A stretch of 52,325 nt of DNA from an uncultured cyanobacterium (GCA_946221495.1 CAMIFA010000012.1:1-52325), one strand, 5' to 3'. Shown: positions 42,935 through 51,524, counted from the stretch's first letter. Numbers and translations: made by a program. Notes: generated from the sequence alone by a model not told the origin.

Positions 42935-45900
42935 TCACGCTGCCCCAAATACCCCCACAGTTTCATTGAAGGAGTGTAAAAGTGCCACAATTTGATCTGC
43001 ATCGTCGTCCTCAAATACGCCATCTAAACCCTGATGGTGCAGATCCGTGAAGGGCGGCTCATAAAGCAAGCCTGGATCCATTACCCCGTTTTGGGTTAGG
43101 TAGTCAATAATAGTTTCTACAAAGCGGATTTGATTAGCGCTAAAGTTGCCGCCCTCTAAATACTGGGCAAACGCTTGTTTTGCAGCATTGCGGTCTAACC
43201 CGACAAGTCTACGGATAAAAAGCTTGAGACTCAAATCTTTCCCAAAGACTGCCTCAAAGCACTCGCGGCTCTCAAGTTCGGACGCGCCAAAAAGCATTTC
43301 TTCTAAAGACTTCAAATCAACTTCAGTTAGGGGAGCATTGCGCTTAAGTTTAGCGATCGCAATATGGTCTTCATGGTTGCGAATGTAGGCTTCGACCTTT
43401 TTGCGATATTGGTAAGGACTGAAGCCCGTATTATGAGCAGGTACATCAACCTCTTGCACTTCTCCAAGTTCATCCTCAAAGTCGGTATAAACGATTGCCT
43501 GCGCTTGACGATCAACAAACTTAATCAAGTCTCGTAACTGACTGCGTACATAGTCAATCATCCAGGGCGTTACATCCGTCCACCAATCTTCTGCCTGAAC
43601 TTCAGAAATCAGCGAGAGTTGATCTCTAACCATCGGAATGTCTTTTTTCTCCTCAAGTTGGCTTAAGATATCTCGCACTTGGTCGCGCAGCCCAACAAAA
43701 TCGTTGGTTCGCTTGAGAATTGAGAGCTGGAGTTTAAGGCAGAGGAGATCAAATTCTTTGGCAAGCCGATTTTCATCCGGCAACCCATTGGGAAGTGGTG
43801 CTAGAAATTCCGCGATCGCCTCTACATCGTCTTCATTAAGTTGCTCCCACCGCTCCCGATTAGAGAATTCTTCTACTGTTTGCAGGTGGCGACGAACCAG
43901 GAAGTTTGAGCGTTCCATTGTCGCTACGTGCTGATGCAGGTCGTCTAAAAGAGTATTTCGCAGTTCAGCTTGTGGAGCGTTAATTTCTCCTTGCAGCAAT
44001 TGGGTTAACTTCATCCGAGTTTTGACGAGGCGGGTTGTCAGAGTTTCCGGGAGTTTAAGACTTGCTTCCGGAATTTGCTGGTTGAAGTAATCAAAGTTAC
44101 CGCAGAGGTCAAACACTAAAAACTCTTGCTTATGAGCGCCTACGCCAAAAAGGTCTGGGCAAAGGCGAGTACCTCGTCCGATCATCTGGTTGAACTTGAC
44201 TTGTGAAAAGACGGGTTTGAAGAAAACTAAGTTGACTACTTGGGGGACATCAACGCCAGTATCCAGCATATCTACCGAGACAGCAATAATCGGCTGTTTG
44301 TTGGCTTCTGAGAATTCATCTAGTAGATTCTGGGCGTAAGGATCATGACTGTCGATAACTTGCGCGAATTTGCCTTTGTAGTGGGGATAGTTAACATCGA
44401 AGCGCTGCACAATGAACTGAGCATGGTTGTGGTTACGGGCGAAGATGATAGTTTTACCGAGGCGATCGCCCCCGTCTACTTTTAGCCCTCGTTGCATCAA
44501 CAACTCTAGCGCCTGGTCTACAGTGCTGATATTAAAAAGCCACTGATTCAAAGCTGTGGCATTCACTTGATCAGGGATAACTCCGGTGTCTTCGTCTCTG
44601 AACTTTTCTTCATATTCTTCCTGCTCTTCAGGGGAGAGGTCAGCATACCTAACTCCTGTACGCAAAAACTTGAAGGGAACATCCACCCCCCGTGAGGGGA
44701 CAAGGTAGCCATCTAAAACCGCATCGTCAAGTTCGTAGGCAAAAGACGGCACTCCTGGCTCTAAGTCAAAGATGCGGTAGGTATCTCGATGGACTTCAGT
44801 TCGCGGAGTAGCAGTTAAACCGACTAAAAGAGAGTCAAAATATTCAAACAGAGCGCGATATTTTTTATAGATTGAACGGTGCGCCTCATCAACAATAACT
44901 AAATCAAAATGCCCTGGACTAAAGAACCGCTTAGTTTCATCGGTGCGATCGTTGTTGCGATTAATGCAGTTAAGCATCGTCTGATAGGTGGAGAGGACAA
45001 CATTGGCACTCTCAACTGCTTTATCTTGCGTGAGATTGATCGGGGTGACAGTAGGCAGATAAGTCTTAAAGGCGCGAAAGGCTTGCGTCAGCAGGGCATT
45101 ACGGTCTGCTAGCAACAGGACGCGCTTCACCCAATTTGCTTTCATTAATAAATCAACTAAAGCGATCGCCGTGCGAGTCTTTCCGGTTCCAGTTGCCATC
45201 ACCAGCAAGGCTTTACGTCCTTTCTTTTCGTCAAAAGTTTCAGTAATCCGGCGAATAGCTTCGGTTTGATAACTGCGCTCCACGATGCTAGGGTTCACTT
45301 GAACAAGGTGAAGCCTTTTACGGTGGCTGCGGCGGAAGATCAGGCGCTCTAGTTCGTCTTTTTTGAGGAAGCCCTGAATCTGGCGGGGTGGATAGTTGAG
45401 GTCGTCCCAGATCCAAGTGTCGTAGCCGTTGCTGTAGAAGATGAGCGGACGCTGACCAAAGCGTTGCTCCAAACAATCGGCATATAATTTCGCTTGGTGT
45501 TTGCCTTGGGTGGGGCTAATAGTTGTGCGTTTGGCTTCAACGAGGGCAAGCGGTTTACCATCACTGCCCCAAAGTACGTAGTCCACATAACCCATACCTG
45601 TCTCATTGGGCATCCCCTGAACTTCGTACTCTGTCCATCCAGCTTGTTCAATGTTCCAACCCGCTTCTTTGAGAAGTACATCAATTAGGTAGCGGCGGGT
45701 GTCGGCTTCGTTGTAGTCGTGAGTGTCGGGGACAGCTTCATTCTGCTGCTTGAGGGCGGCGATTTCTAGTTTAAGGGTTTTCAGTTGCTGCTCAGTTTGC
45801 TTTTGCCGTTCTTCGGCAATCTGGCGCATCTCCGAAGCCTGGGAAAGCTGGGTTTCTAGTTGGAGTTGGGGTAAGGAGAGGTCAAGGCTTGCAGATGCGT

Positions 45901-46333
45901 TACTGTGGGGGAGGAGGTGACGCTCAAAGTTAAGTGAGGGGATGTTTTTGCCATCGGGGGCGTAGGAGCGGTAGAGCCAGTAAAGAAAGTGAAAAAGTTC
46001 TTGGACAAGGTGGAGGGCATCTTTTTCTGTAATACTGCTGGAATCGTGAACGGCAATGTTCCCCATCTTGTGGATGGCGCGAATTTTGGGGAAGAGTCCC
46101 GGCTTTAGGTTGTCTTGAAAGGTTTGCTCGTGAATCAGGGCGGCGAGGTTGTTGTCGTCGGGGGGATGAAGATAAGGATCGTTGGCGTAGAGCCAGTGAA
46201 CAGCTTGCTCTAGGGTGAAGCGGGTATAGAAGCAACTGGCGCGAGGGGCTGTATAGACTAAGCTCTCGGCGTGGGTGGCGTGTTCAAAGAGTTGGGGGTA
46301 GTGGGTGCGGAGGAAGTCAAAGTTTGATGCCAT
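42935..46333 (-). CDS. hsdR: Type I restriction enzyme R subunit
   Basis: The 1132-residue motor-nuclease subunit has an N-terminal DUF4145-like region (about 1-125), a coiled coil (about 165-200), an HSDR_N nuclease domain with Asp251, Glu266 and Lys268 (GYVDYVLW and LVEAKRT), the SF2 Walker A ATGTGKT (380-386), DEAH (482-485), and later IGRGTRLCPDLFG (motif VI). This layout fits the EcoAI-like branch. The nuclease and motor motifs are intact, so it may be active. It is separated from hsdS by about 2.7 kb of other genes. hsdM is incomplete at the window edge, so function of the whole system is unsure. Confidence 0.94.
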   Translation of the reverse strand: MASNFDFLRTHYPQLFEHATHAESLVYTAPRASCFYTRFTLEQAVHWLYANDPYLHPPDDNNLAALIHEQTFQDNLKPGLFPKIRAIHKMGNIAVHDSSSITEKDALHLVQELFHFLYWLYRSYAPDGKNIPSLNFERHLLPHSNASASLDLSLPQLQLETQLSQASEMRQIAEERQKQTEQQLKTLKLEIAALKQQNEAVPDTHDYNEADTRRYLIDVLLKEAGWNIEQAGWTEYEVQGMPNETGMGYVDYVLWGSDGKPLALVEAKRTTISPTQGKHQAKLYADCLEQRFGQRPLIFYSNGYDTWIWDDLNYPPRQIQGFLKKDELERLIFRRSHRKRLHLVQVNPSIVERSYQTEAIRRITETFDEKKGRKALLVMATGTGKTRTAIALVDLLMKANWVKRVLLLADRNALLTQAFRAFKTYLPTVTPINLTQDKAVESANVVLSTYQTMLNCINRNNDRTDETKRFFSPGHFDLVIVDEAHRSIYKKYRALFEYFDSLLVGLTATPRTEVHRDTYRIFDLEPGVPSFAYELDDAVLDGYLVPSRGVDVPFKFLRTGVRYADLSPEEQEEYEEKFRDEDTGVIPDQVNATALNQWLFNISTVDQALELLMQRGLKVDGGDRLGKTIIFARNHNHAQFIVQRFDVNYPHYKGKFAQVIDSHDPYAQNLLDEFSEANKQPIIAVSVDMLDTGVDVPQVVNLVFFKPVFSQVKFNQMIGRGTRLCPDLFGVGAHKQEFLVFDLCGNFDYFNQQIPEASLKLPETLTTRLVKTRMKLTQLLQGEINAPQAELRNTLLDDLHQHVATMERSNFLVRRHLQTVEEFSNRERWEQLNEDDVEAIAEFLAPLPNGLPDENRLAKEFDLLCLKLQLSILKRTNDFVGLRDQVRDILSQLEEKKDIPMVRDQLSLISEVQAEDWWTDVTPWMIDYVRSQLRDLIKFVDRQAQAIVYTDFEDELGEVQEVDVPAHNTGFSPYQYRKKVEAYIRNHEDHIAIAKLKRNAPLTEVDLKSLEEMLFGASELESRECFEAVFGKDLSLKLFIRRLVGLDRNAAKQAFAQYLEGGNFSANQIRFVETIIDYLTQNGVMDPGLLYEPPFTDLHHQGLDGVFEDDDADQIVALLHSFNETVGVFGAA

Positions 46334-46378
46334 CGGGGGCGTATACCAAAAGACTCTTAATTTAGTATTCCCATCAAG

Positions 46379-46948
46379 CTATCCTAACGTCACATTCTCA
46401 TAAAGTGCTTCAAGTTTTCCCTCAAAATTAATACTGTCAAGCTTAAATAATGTTTGTTCCGGTCTATAGGACTGCAACACCCATAGCCCTTGCTCATTGC
46501 GGCGAAAGCACTCAACTCGCTGCCGCTTGGTACTAATTAAAACGTACTCGCGTAGGCTCTCTATTTCCTGGTAATCAACAAATTTATCACCCCGATCAAA
46601 GGCTTCTGTAGAGTCAGATAAGACTTCAACGATCAGAGTAGGAAAGCGCTTATATGTGAGGGTTTCCTGGTCGTTTGGGTCGCAAGTAACCATAACATCA
46701 GGGTAGTAGAACCGATTGAGTGATTCGATTCGCGCTTTCATATCAGAGATGTAGACGCGGCAACCTGAGCCTCGGAGGTGGGTGCGTAAGTCAGATGCAA
46801 GGTTGAGGGCAATAGTGACGTCGGAGTCGCTTGCGCCTGCCATAGCATAGACTTGTCCATCAATATATTCATGCTTGATGTTGCTGACATCCTCTATCTG
46901 GAGGTATCGGTCGGGGGTGAGATAGGGCTGTTGCGGGGAAGCGATCAT
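46379..46948 (-). CDS. Uma2 family putative endonuclease
   Basis: The 189-residue protein is closely similar to the gene at 2015-2596. It has TPDRYLQIEDVSNIKHEYID, YYPDVMVTCD with the PD, FPTLIVEVLSDSTEAFDRGD and the strand with KRQRVECFRRNEQG. The ATG overlaps the stop codon of a truncated PIN toxin frame, so the gene seems to have been placed directly on the broken toxin. The coding sequence ends 45 bases before hsdR starts in the same direction. Confidence 0.88.
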   Translation of the reverse strand: MIASPQQPYLTPDRYLQIEDVSNIKHEYIDGQVYAMAGASDSDVTIALNLASDLRTHLRGSGCRVYISDMKARIESLNRFYYPDVMVTCDPNDQETLTYKRFPTLIVEVLSDSTEAFDRGDKFVDYQEIESLREYVLISTKRQRVECFRRNEQGLWVLQSYRPEQTLFKLDSINFEGKLEALYENVTLG

Positions 46949-47079
46949 GGGGAAAATCTCAAGTGTGAATTGATGGCGATCGCTTGCGGATAAGTGTGAG
47001 TAGCTTGTTGGTGATAACGTTCACTTTTGTCATGGAGAGTAAGCCAGCCCCAAGTATCAACAAACAGTCTAACTGCCAT
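46945..47079 (-). pseudogene. Truncated PIN-domain toxin
   Basis: ATG 47079 opens a 44-codon frame beginning AVRLFVDTWGWLTLHDKSE, the N-terminal strand and helix of PIN-domain proteins with the first catalytic Asp. The frame overlaps the end of the antitoxin gene by 11 bases, as intact pairs do. After about 30 residues the PIN similarity ends, and the frame stops at TGA overlapping the ATG of the Uma2 gene. The C-terminal two-thirds, with the other acidic residues, is gone. Confidence 0.75.
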
Positions 47080-47284
47080 AGAGTTGCTCGTCTAAGTCGG
47101 TAGCAAGGGAACCGTGAGCCACTGCGCCGATGAATTCTGCAAGGGGATCGATGATTTGATTGGGTTCGGTGGACAGTGTTGCTTCCTGAGTAAGAGAAAG
47201 GTGTTGCAGTATGTACAACACCTCGATAAGTTGCTGCTCCGGCAGTTGCGCGATCGCGTTAAGAAGAGCTTGTTTAGGAGTCAT
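47069..47284 (-). CDS. Antitoxin-like protein upstream of a truncated PIN toxin
   Basis: The 71-residue protein has an N-terminal helix TPKQALLNAIAQLPEQQLIE and VLYILQHL, recalling the short DUF2281/VapB-like antitoxins placed before PIN toxins in cyanobacteria, followed by an acidic tail (ATDLDEQLYGS). The end overlaps the PIN start by 11 bases. With its toxin truncated it is probably a relic. Confidence 0.72.
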   Translation of the reverse strand: MTPKQALLNAIAQLPEQQLIEVLYILQHLSLTQEATLSTEPNQIIDPLAEFIGAVAHGSLATDLDEQLYGS

Positions 47285-47364
47285 AGCATCTACTTGAGCT
47301 TGCTTTACATATATTGTGCCTGGTATTTGAGCGAGGTTTGTAGGGATTCACTTTTTAAACTAAT

Positions 47365-47457
47365 AGGACTTACGCACCACTAACGGAAGAACGAACCGCA
47401 AAGGACACCAAGTACACCAAGGAATAAGAGCTTCAGAGAGTTTTTGCGTAAGTCATG
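47365..47457 (+). mobile_element. MITE-like element
   Basis: A 10-bp terminal inverted repeat, GACTTACGCA (47367-47376) and TGCGTAAGTC (47445-47454), bounds about 90 bases. The interior begins AACGAACCGCAAAGGACACC. The interior is repeated in degraded form at 25788-25835. The structure fits a small nonautonomous element. No transposase for it is in the window, and target duplications are not clear. Confidence 0.6.
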
Positions 47458-47484
47458 ACTAATCTAAGTAGTAGCCATAGGTGC

Positions 47485-48765
47485 TTAAGCAGTGCGGGAT
47501 TTTTTTTGAGCGCGATCTACTAAAGTGGGTTTTTTGCTGCGAGTAGGTTTAGCTGGCGTTTGGGGCTTTGCCCAGTTACTGCGACGTTGCTTGGAGCGTT
47601 TAGGCTTTGGTTGTGCCTCAGACTCTGCTAGACTTGGCTCGTATCCTAGAATTACGTCTTTGGCAAGGCTCTGATTGAGCAATTGTTCAATGTCTTTTAA
47701 AAGTGGATATTCATCTTTGCAGACTAGGGAAACTGCCCGTCCTTCCTTGCCAGCGCGACCTGTACGACCAATGCGATGCACGTAGTCTTCTGGGACATTG
47801 GGCAGTTCAAAGTTTACTACATGAGGGAGGTGATCGATATCTAGTCCCCGTGATGCTACGTCAGTGGCGACTAATACCCGCACCTTGCCCTGCTTAAAAT
47901 CGTTTAGAGCTTTCATGCGGGCTGCTTGGCTTTTGTTGCCATGAATCGCGGCTGTTCTTAGTCCGTCTTTAGCAAGCTGCTCTGCTAGACGACTAGCACC
48001 GTGTTTTGTGCGAGTGAAGACTAGGACTTGTTTCCAGTTGTGGAAACTAATCATGTAAGCAAGCAGTTCTCGCTTGCGATCGCGATCAACAAGATGAACA
48101 ACCTGTTTTACTTGCTCAGAGGCGGTATTGCGGGGGGCAACTTGAATTAAGGTAGGAGACTTTAGCAAAGTGTTAGCAAGCTGCTGAATTGTTTTAGAGA
48201 AGGTAGCAGAAAACATCAGCGTTTGCCGAGATGAAGGCAACTTCGTCAGAATTCTGCGAATGTCATGGATAAAGCCCATATCTAACATCCGATCGCATTC
48301 ATCCAGCACGAGGATTTCTATTTGCGAAAGATCGAGGGTCTTCTGCTCCAAATGGTCGATTAAACGCCCCGGAGTAGCGATTAAAATATCAACGCCTCGG
48401 CGCAGGGTTTGAATTTGCGGTCCAATCGCGATGCCACCATAAATTACTGCGGAGCGCAGGGACAGGTATTTACCATAGGTTTTGACGCTATCGCTAACTT
48501 GGGCTGCTAGTTCGCGGGTGGGGGTGAGGATGAGGGCGCGGGGGGTGCGCTGTTCTTTATCAGGATGAGCAGCGCTGAGGCGTTGCAGTAGAGGCAGTGT
48601 AAAACCAGCCGTTTTACCTGTTCCCGTTTGAGCGCTAGCGAAAACATCTTGCCCTTGCAAAATGGCGGGAATTGCTTGCTGTTGAATGGGGGTTGGATCA
48701 GTGTAGCTTTGATCGGCGACAGCACGAAGTAAGTCGCTCGAAAGACCGAGGTGGCGAAATGTCAT
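47485..48765 (-). CDS. DEAD-box ATP-dependent RNA helicase (RhlE-like) with DECD motif
   Basis: The 426-residue helicase has the Q motif (TPIQQQAIPAI), motif I AQTGTGKT (45-52), PTRELA, TPGR, motif II at 155-158, SAT at 186-188 and HRIGRTGRAG. Motif II reads DECD instead of the usual DEAD of the RhlE group. The C-terminal tail is basic (KPKRSKQRRSNWAKPQ) and should bind RNA. Such helicases remodel RNA, often under cold stress. The gene sits between hsdS and the Uma2/hsdR block, which is unusual for a restriction locus. Confidence 0.93.
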   Translation of the reverse strand: MTFRHLGLSSDLLRAVADQSYTDPTPIQQQAIPAILQGQDVFASAQTGTGKTAGFTLPLLQRLSAAHPDKEQRTPRALILTPTRELAAQVSDSVKTYGKYLSLRSAVIYGGIAIGPQIQTLRRGVDILIATPGRLIDHLEQKTLDLSQIEILVLDECDRMLDMGFIHDIRRILTKLPSSRQTLMFSATFSKTIQQLANTLLKSPTLIQVAPRNTASEQVKQVVHLVDRDRKRELLAYMISFHNWKQVLVFTRTKHGASRLAEQLAKDGLRTAAIHGNKSQAARMKALNDFKQGKVRVLVATDVASRGLDIDHLPHVVNFELPNVPEDYVHRIGRTGRAGKEGRAVSLVCKDEYPLLKDIEQLLNQSLAKDVILGYEPSLAESEAQPKPKRSKQRRSNWAKPQTPAKPTRSKKPTLVDRAQKKSRTA

Positions 48766-49039
48766 TAATGTAATTGCTCCTAGTATGCCCCCTACCCAGG
48801 ATTAAATACCTGAGACCAGTCTAAGAGCAAGAAATCTGTAGTTCAGTTGGATGGCTCGAACAAGCAAGTCCAATGTGCTAGCAACAGACCGGGATGTACT
48901 AGCAGAAATTCATCTTAACAGAAATTGATATAAAGTTTCTGGTGAAGGTCAGCGATCGCCACGCTTATCACAGCGTTGTCTTGCCTTGAGGAATTTATCA
49001 AGTTCTGGGTTCCTCACTCAATTCGTCGATATTCTTAAC

Positions 49040-50209
49040 TCAGAGTTCTCCTCGAAATGCTCTTTGGAGAAGGGAGTTAAAGAGGTTGTTTCCATCCTCA
49101 ACGGCATAATTAATCTGGTTTTTTGTACTATGCACCTTGTCGTATATTTCTGAAAACTTTTTCTGCAAATTTAATGGTGGATACGGTGAAGAGAATTTGA
49201 GGAGTGCAGGACGATTGATTTTTGGAATGTTTGTTCGAGCTGAGTGCTTTTCAGCGTATTCCAAAAAAGTATTAGAACGCAGTAGGTAAACAAGATATTG
49301 CGGGTTGAGTTTAGATGCATTTACTCGAAGAGGGTAGATATCTGCGCTACAAACACCGATGAAACCTGGAATAACAACTTTGTTTAGGTAGGGTCGAATC
49401 TTGGAATAGAGTACATCAGTTGTCTCAAATAAATACTTTCCACTTTGCAATCCAATTTCTCTAGGTGTTTGAACTCCACTGATGCGTCCAGTATTCGCTT
49501 GTATATTTTCACCGCCGATGTGTGGCATATCTATGTATGGAGACTGTTGGGGATCTACTTGCCCTGAGACAATGGAAAGCATCTCTCCAAGTTCAACTAT
49601 CTCCCACCCCTTCGGATTTGTAACAGGATCGCCGAACATCTCCAGAAAAGCCGATCGCAATAGTTCTTCTGTGAGAGCGATCGCACTCTGACGCTTCCGA
49701 CGAACAGCATCAGCCTTATCGAGAATGGCAGCAATGCGACGTTGCTCTTCCAGGGGAGGGAGGGGGATTTTAAGTTCCTTAATACACCCAAGACTCAGAT
49801 TAGAGATAGTTGCTGTGACCTTTACGCCTGTAATCTGTTGTACAGCGTCGTCTGTATTAAGCCAATAATTAACATAGTAGGGATCAACATCCTCTAGAAA
49901 TCGTATTATCGCAACTGCTTGATTGCAGTTCATGGCTGGAGTACCAGGCGGAACGACAGCAGTTCGCCCAATTGTGCCAGCTATGGAAATAAGTACATCT
50001 TTAGGCTGGATTCGTGAGCGTGCAAGTGCTTCATCCGTTTTTGAATCGATGAAAAGAATATCATTGATAATAAGCTTGCCATTTTGAATATTATTTACCC
50101 GCAGAAATGGTATGCCTTCGTTAGCAAAGTTGAAACCGATGGATGTAGGAGTAGTTCCTTTTGTTACAACTTTAGACACAGACCCGATAGGAACGCGCTT
50201 CCAGTTCAT
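49040..50209 (-). CDS. hsdS: Type I restriction-modification specificity subunit S
   Basis: The 389-residue protein has two target-recognition domains (about 1-150 and 200-360). Each is followed by a conserved helical spacer: PLPPLEEQRRIAAILDKADA with RRKRQSAIALTEELLRSAF in the middle, and LQKKFSEIYDKVHSTK near the end. HsdS sets the DNA sequence recognised by the M and R subunits. The ATG overlaps (ATGA) the stop of the upstream 26-codon HsdM-tail copy, so translation is probably coupled to it. The two recognition halves differ, as expected for a bipartite target. Confidence 0.93.
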   Translation of the reverse strand: MNWKRVPIGSVSKVVTKGTTPTSIGFNFANEGIPFLRVNNIQNGKLIINDILFIDSKTDEALARSRIQPKDVLISIAGTIGRTAVVPPGTPAMNCNQAVAIIRFLEDVDPYYVNYWLNTDDAVQQITGVKVTATISNLSLGCIKELKIPLPPLEEQRRIAAILDKADAVRRKRQSAIALTEELLRSAFLEMFGDPVTNPKGWEIVELGEMLSIVSGQVDPQQSPYIDMPHIGGENIQANTGRISGVQTPREIGLQSGKYLFETTDVLYSKIRPYLNKVVIPGFIGVCSADIYPLRVNASKLNPQYLVYLLRSNTFLEYAEKHSARTNIPKINRPALLKFSSPYPPLNLQKKFSEIYDKVHSTKNQINYAVEDGNNLFNSLLQRAFRGEL

Positions 50210-50286
50210 TCCACCAACTCCTCTAATGCATACAAATCTGCCCGAATTTCATTCTCTAGCGATCGCCACTTTTGCAATATTTCCAT
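50206..50286 (-). CDS. Third copy of HsdM C-terminal tail, 26-codon frame
   Basis: From ATG 50286 the frame reads EILQKWRSLENEIRADLY and ALEELVE and stops in ATGA overlap with hsdS. It matches the last residues of HsdM (ILEKLRDLEAEIRADLDELE), including an 18-base identical core GAAATTCGGGCAGATTTG. A GGGTAGGAAG-like ribosome site precedes it, 10 bases after the DUF2283 stop. It is a coiled-coil heptad peptide. Whether it is translated as a peptide or only serves coupling to hsdS is unknown. Confidence 0.65.
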   Translation of the reverse strand: MEILQKWRSLENEIRADLYALEELVE

Positions 50287-50296
50287 ATTAAACTTC

Positions 50297-50527
50297 CTAC
50301 CCTGCTAACTTAAGTGCTGCATTAATCGGCAGTTCTAGCATTGTGCTTGAGTCCAACCGCTTCGAGAAAAAGAGGATTTCTAAATTTTCGATGGCTCCAG
50401 AATCAGGGTTGAGACGAGCAATGATTTCATCACCAATTTCCTCAGACTCTTGAACCGTGTAAGGGGGACAAGTGTCGATGTAGAGAATATCGCCCACTTT
50501 GTCGTAGCAAAACTTCAATTTGTCCAT
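50297..50527 (-). CDS. DUF2283 family protein (cassette B)
   Basis: The 76-residue protein shows the DUF2283 pattern: FCYDKVGDILYIDTCPPYTV, EEIGDEIIARLNPDSGAIEN and LEILFFSKRL. The family is small, single-domain and of unknown function. It often follows a small partner gene, in the manner of toxin-antitoxin units, but an antitoxin role is not proven. Here it follows the DUF4926 gene and precedes the third HsdM-tail copy. Confidence 0.85.
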   Translation of the reverse strand: MDKLKFCYDKVGDILYIDTCPPYTVQESEEIGDEIIARLNPDSGAIENLEILFFSKRLDSSTMLELPINAALKLAG

Positions 50528-50573
50528 ACAAATTTCCCTCCGGTAAAACTAAACTCCCTTGAGTCATGCATTA

Positions 50574-50912
50574 TCAGCTTTGAGGATATCCTTGTCTGCG
50601 GCTGTAAATGAATCGGGCAAAATCAAACACTTCTAGACGGGTTTCTTCTGACAGACTAGCTACTAATGCTTCAATTTTTTCTGCAACTGGAACCCAAGTT
50701 TTTGTGGTTGCCCGCCAAACTACAACAAATTGATGTATGGCAAGTGTAGTCAAGACTAAGGTTTCCCCATCCCTGTTGGTGAATTCTATTTCATAATGCT
50801 GATTAGCATATTCCTCTACAATTGCCCCCCGAACACCTGCCTGTAAATTGTGTTCTGGTAAGTCAATCAGTAACTCAACTACATCGAACAATTCAGGTTT
50901 GATTATCAGCAC
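50574..50912 (-). CDS. DUF4926 / DUF2281-like protein (cassette B)
   Basis: The 112-residue protein has an N-terminal DUF4926-like part (PELFDVVELLIDLPEHNLQA, VRGAIVEEY, YEIEFTNRDGETLVLTTL). The C-terminal helix VAEKIEALVASLSEETRLEV and FDFARFIYSRRQ resembles DUF2281 (a VapB-like dimerisation segment). It starts at GTG 50912, overlapping the stop of the second HsdM-tail copy. Function is unknown; partnership with the DUF2283 gene 46 bases downstream is likely. Confidence 0.82.
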   Translation of the reverse strand: MLIIKPELFDVVELLIDLPEHNLQAGVRGAIVEEYANQHYEIEFTNRDGETLVLTTLAIHQFVVVWRATTKTWVPVAEKIEALVASLSEETRLEVFDFARFIYSRRQGYPQS

Positions 50913-50986
50913 TCCAGCAACCCCTCTAACGCATCCAAATCTGCCCGAATCTCATCCTCTAAATCCCGCAATTTCTGCAAAATCAC
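50906..50986 (-). CDS. Second copy of HsdM C-terminal tail, 26-codon frame
   Basis: From GTG 50986 the frame reads ILQKLRDLEDEIRADLDA and LEGLLEC, nearly the same as the real HsdM tail. At DNA level it shares TTGCGGGATTTAGAGG and CGGGCAGATTTGGATG with 51521-51601. Differences from the HsdM end include several synonymous changes, which hints at selection on the peptide. It begins 2 bases after the DUF2283 stop codon, and its stop overlaps the GTG of the next gene. No clear ribosome site is visible. Confidence 0.65.
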   Translation of the reverse strand: MILQKLRDLEDEIRADLDALEGLLEC

Positions 50987-50988
50987 TT

Positions 50989-51201
50989 TTATACAGCAAA
51001 TGTTTCAAAAGCAACTCTTATCGGTTCTGACGAGGTTGGCATAAAGTTGAGTTTTTCAAAACCAATAACCTTGCCGTTTTTATCCTTCATCAAAACCACC
51101 TCATTCCCTGTTTCCTCAACTTCATACTCATCTTCGGGGATGCCAAACCAGACAACTAGAGTATTGCCAATGCGGTCATGAAAAACTTTTACTTGCGCCA
51201 T
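50989..51201 (-). CDS. DUF2283 family protein (cassette A)
   Basis: The 70-residue protein carries the DUF2283 signature: FHDRIGNTLVVWFGIPEDEY, EVEETGNEVVLMKDKNGKVI and GFEKLNFMP. Its start overlaps the end of the 111-residue gene by 13 bases, which is typical of paired small genes. It differs strongly from the other DUF2283 protein in this locus, so the two cassettes were acquired separately rather than copied. Confidence 0.87.
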   Translation of the reverse strand: MAQVKVFHDRIGNTLVVWFGIPEDEYEVEETGNEVVLMKDKNGKVIGFEKLNFMPTSSEPIRVAFETFAV

Positions 51202-51524
51202 AACATTGTTCCCTCCTTAATTCCACCTGTTCTATACGCTGTAATCAAAAAACCCTCACCATTTAACTGTTTGGCGATCGCGCAGACCCAACGATTATCT
51301 CCATCTGTACGATAGAACAAGTAAACTTGCAGATCGCTTTTGCTCAACCGAACTTCATCTGGATCAGTTAGCGTTTCTCGAACATCCGCTTCCCGATTCC
51401 GCATAATTGGGTGCTTAACTGTTGTAATCAGTTCCCAATAACTCACGGTTGTCCGAACGCGAAAGCCAAGGGGTGTTTCGACTTCAAATAAAATCTCTTC
51501 ATTCTCAGAGATATTGCTCGTCAT
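51189..51524 (-). CDS. 111-residue protein paired with DUF2283 (cassette A)
   Basis: The protein has FRVRTTVSYWELITTVKHPI, VRETLTDPDEVRLSKSDLQV, YLFYRTDGDNRWVCAIAK and GEGFLITAYRTGGIKEG. The order of an N-terminal helix with HP, a DPDxVRxS loop, a strand with YLFYR and a final ITAYRT strand recalls small nuclease-fold (BECR-like) toxins. I know this type as a common partner of DUF2283 genes, but no activity is established. The start codon overlaps the hsdM stop (ATGA), so it is translated from the hsdM message. Confidence 0.78.
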   Translation of the reverse strand: MTSNISENEEILFEVETPLGFRVRTTVSYWELITTVKHPIMRNREADVRETLTDPDEVRLSKSDLQVYLFYRTDGDNRWVCAIAKQLNGEGFLITAYRTGGIKEGTMLWRK

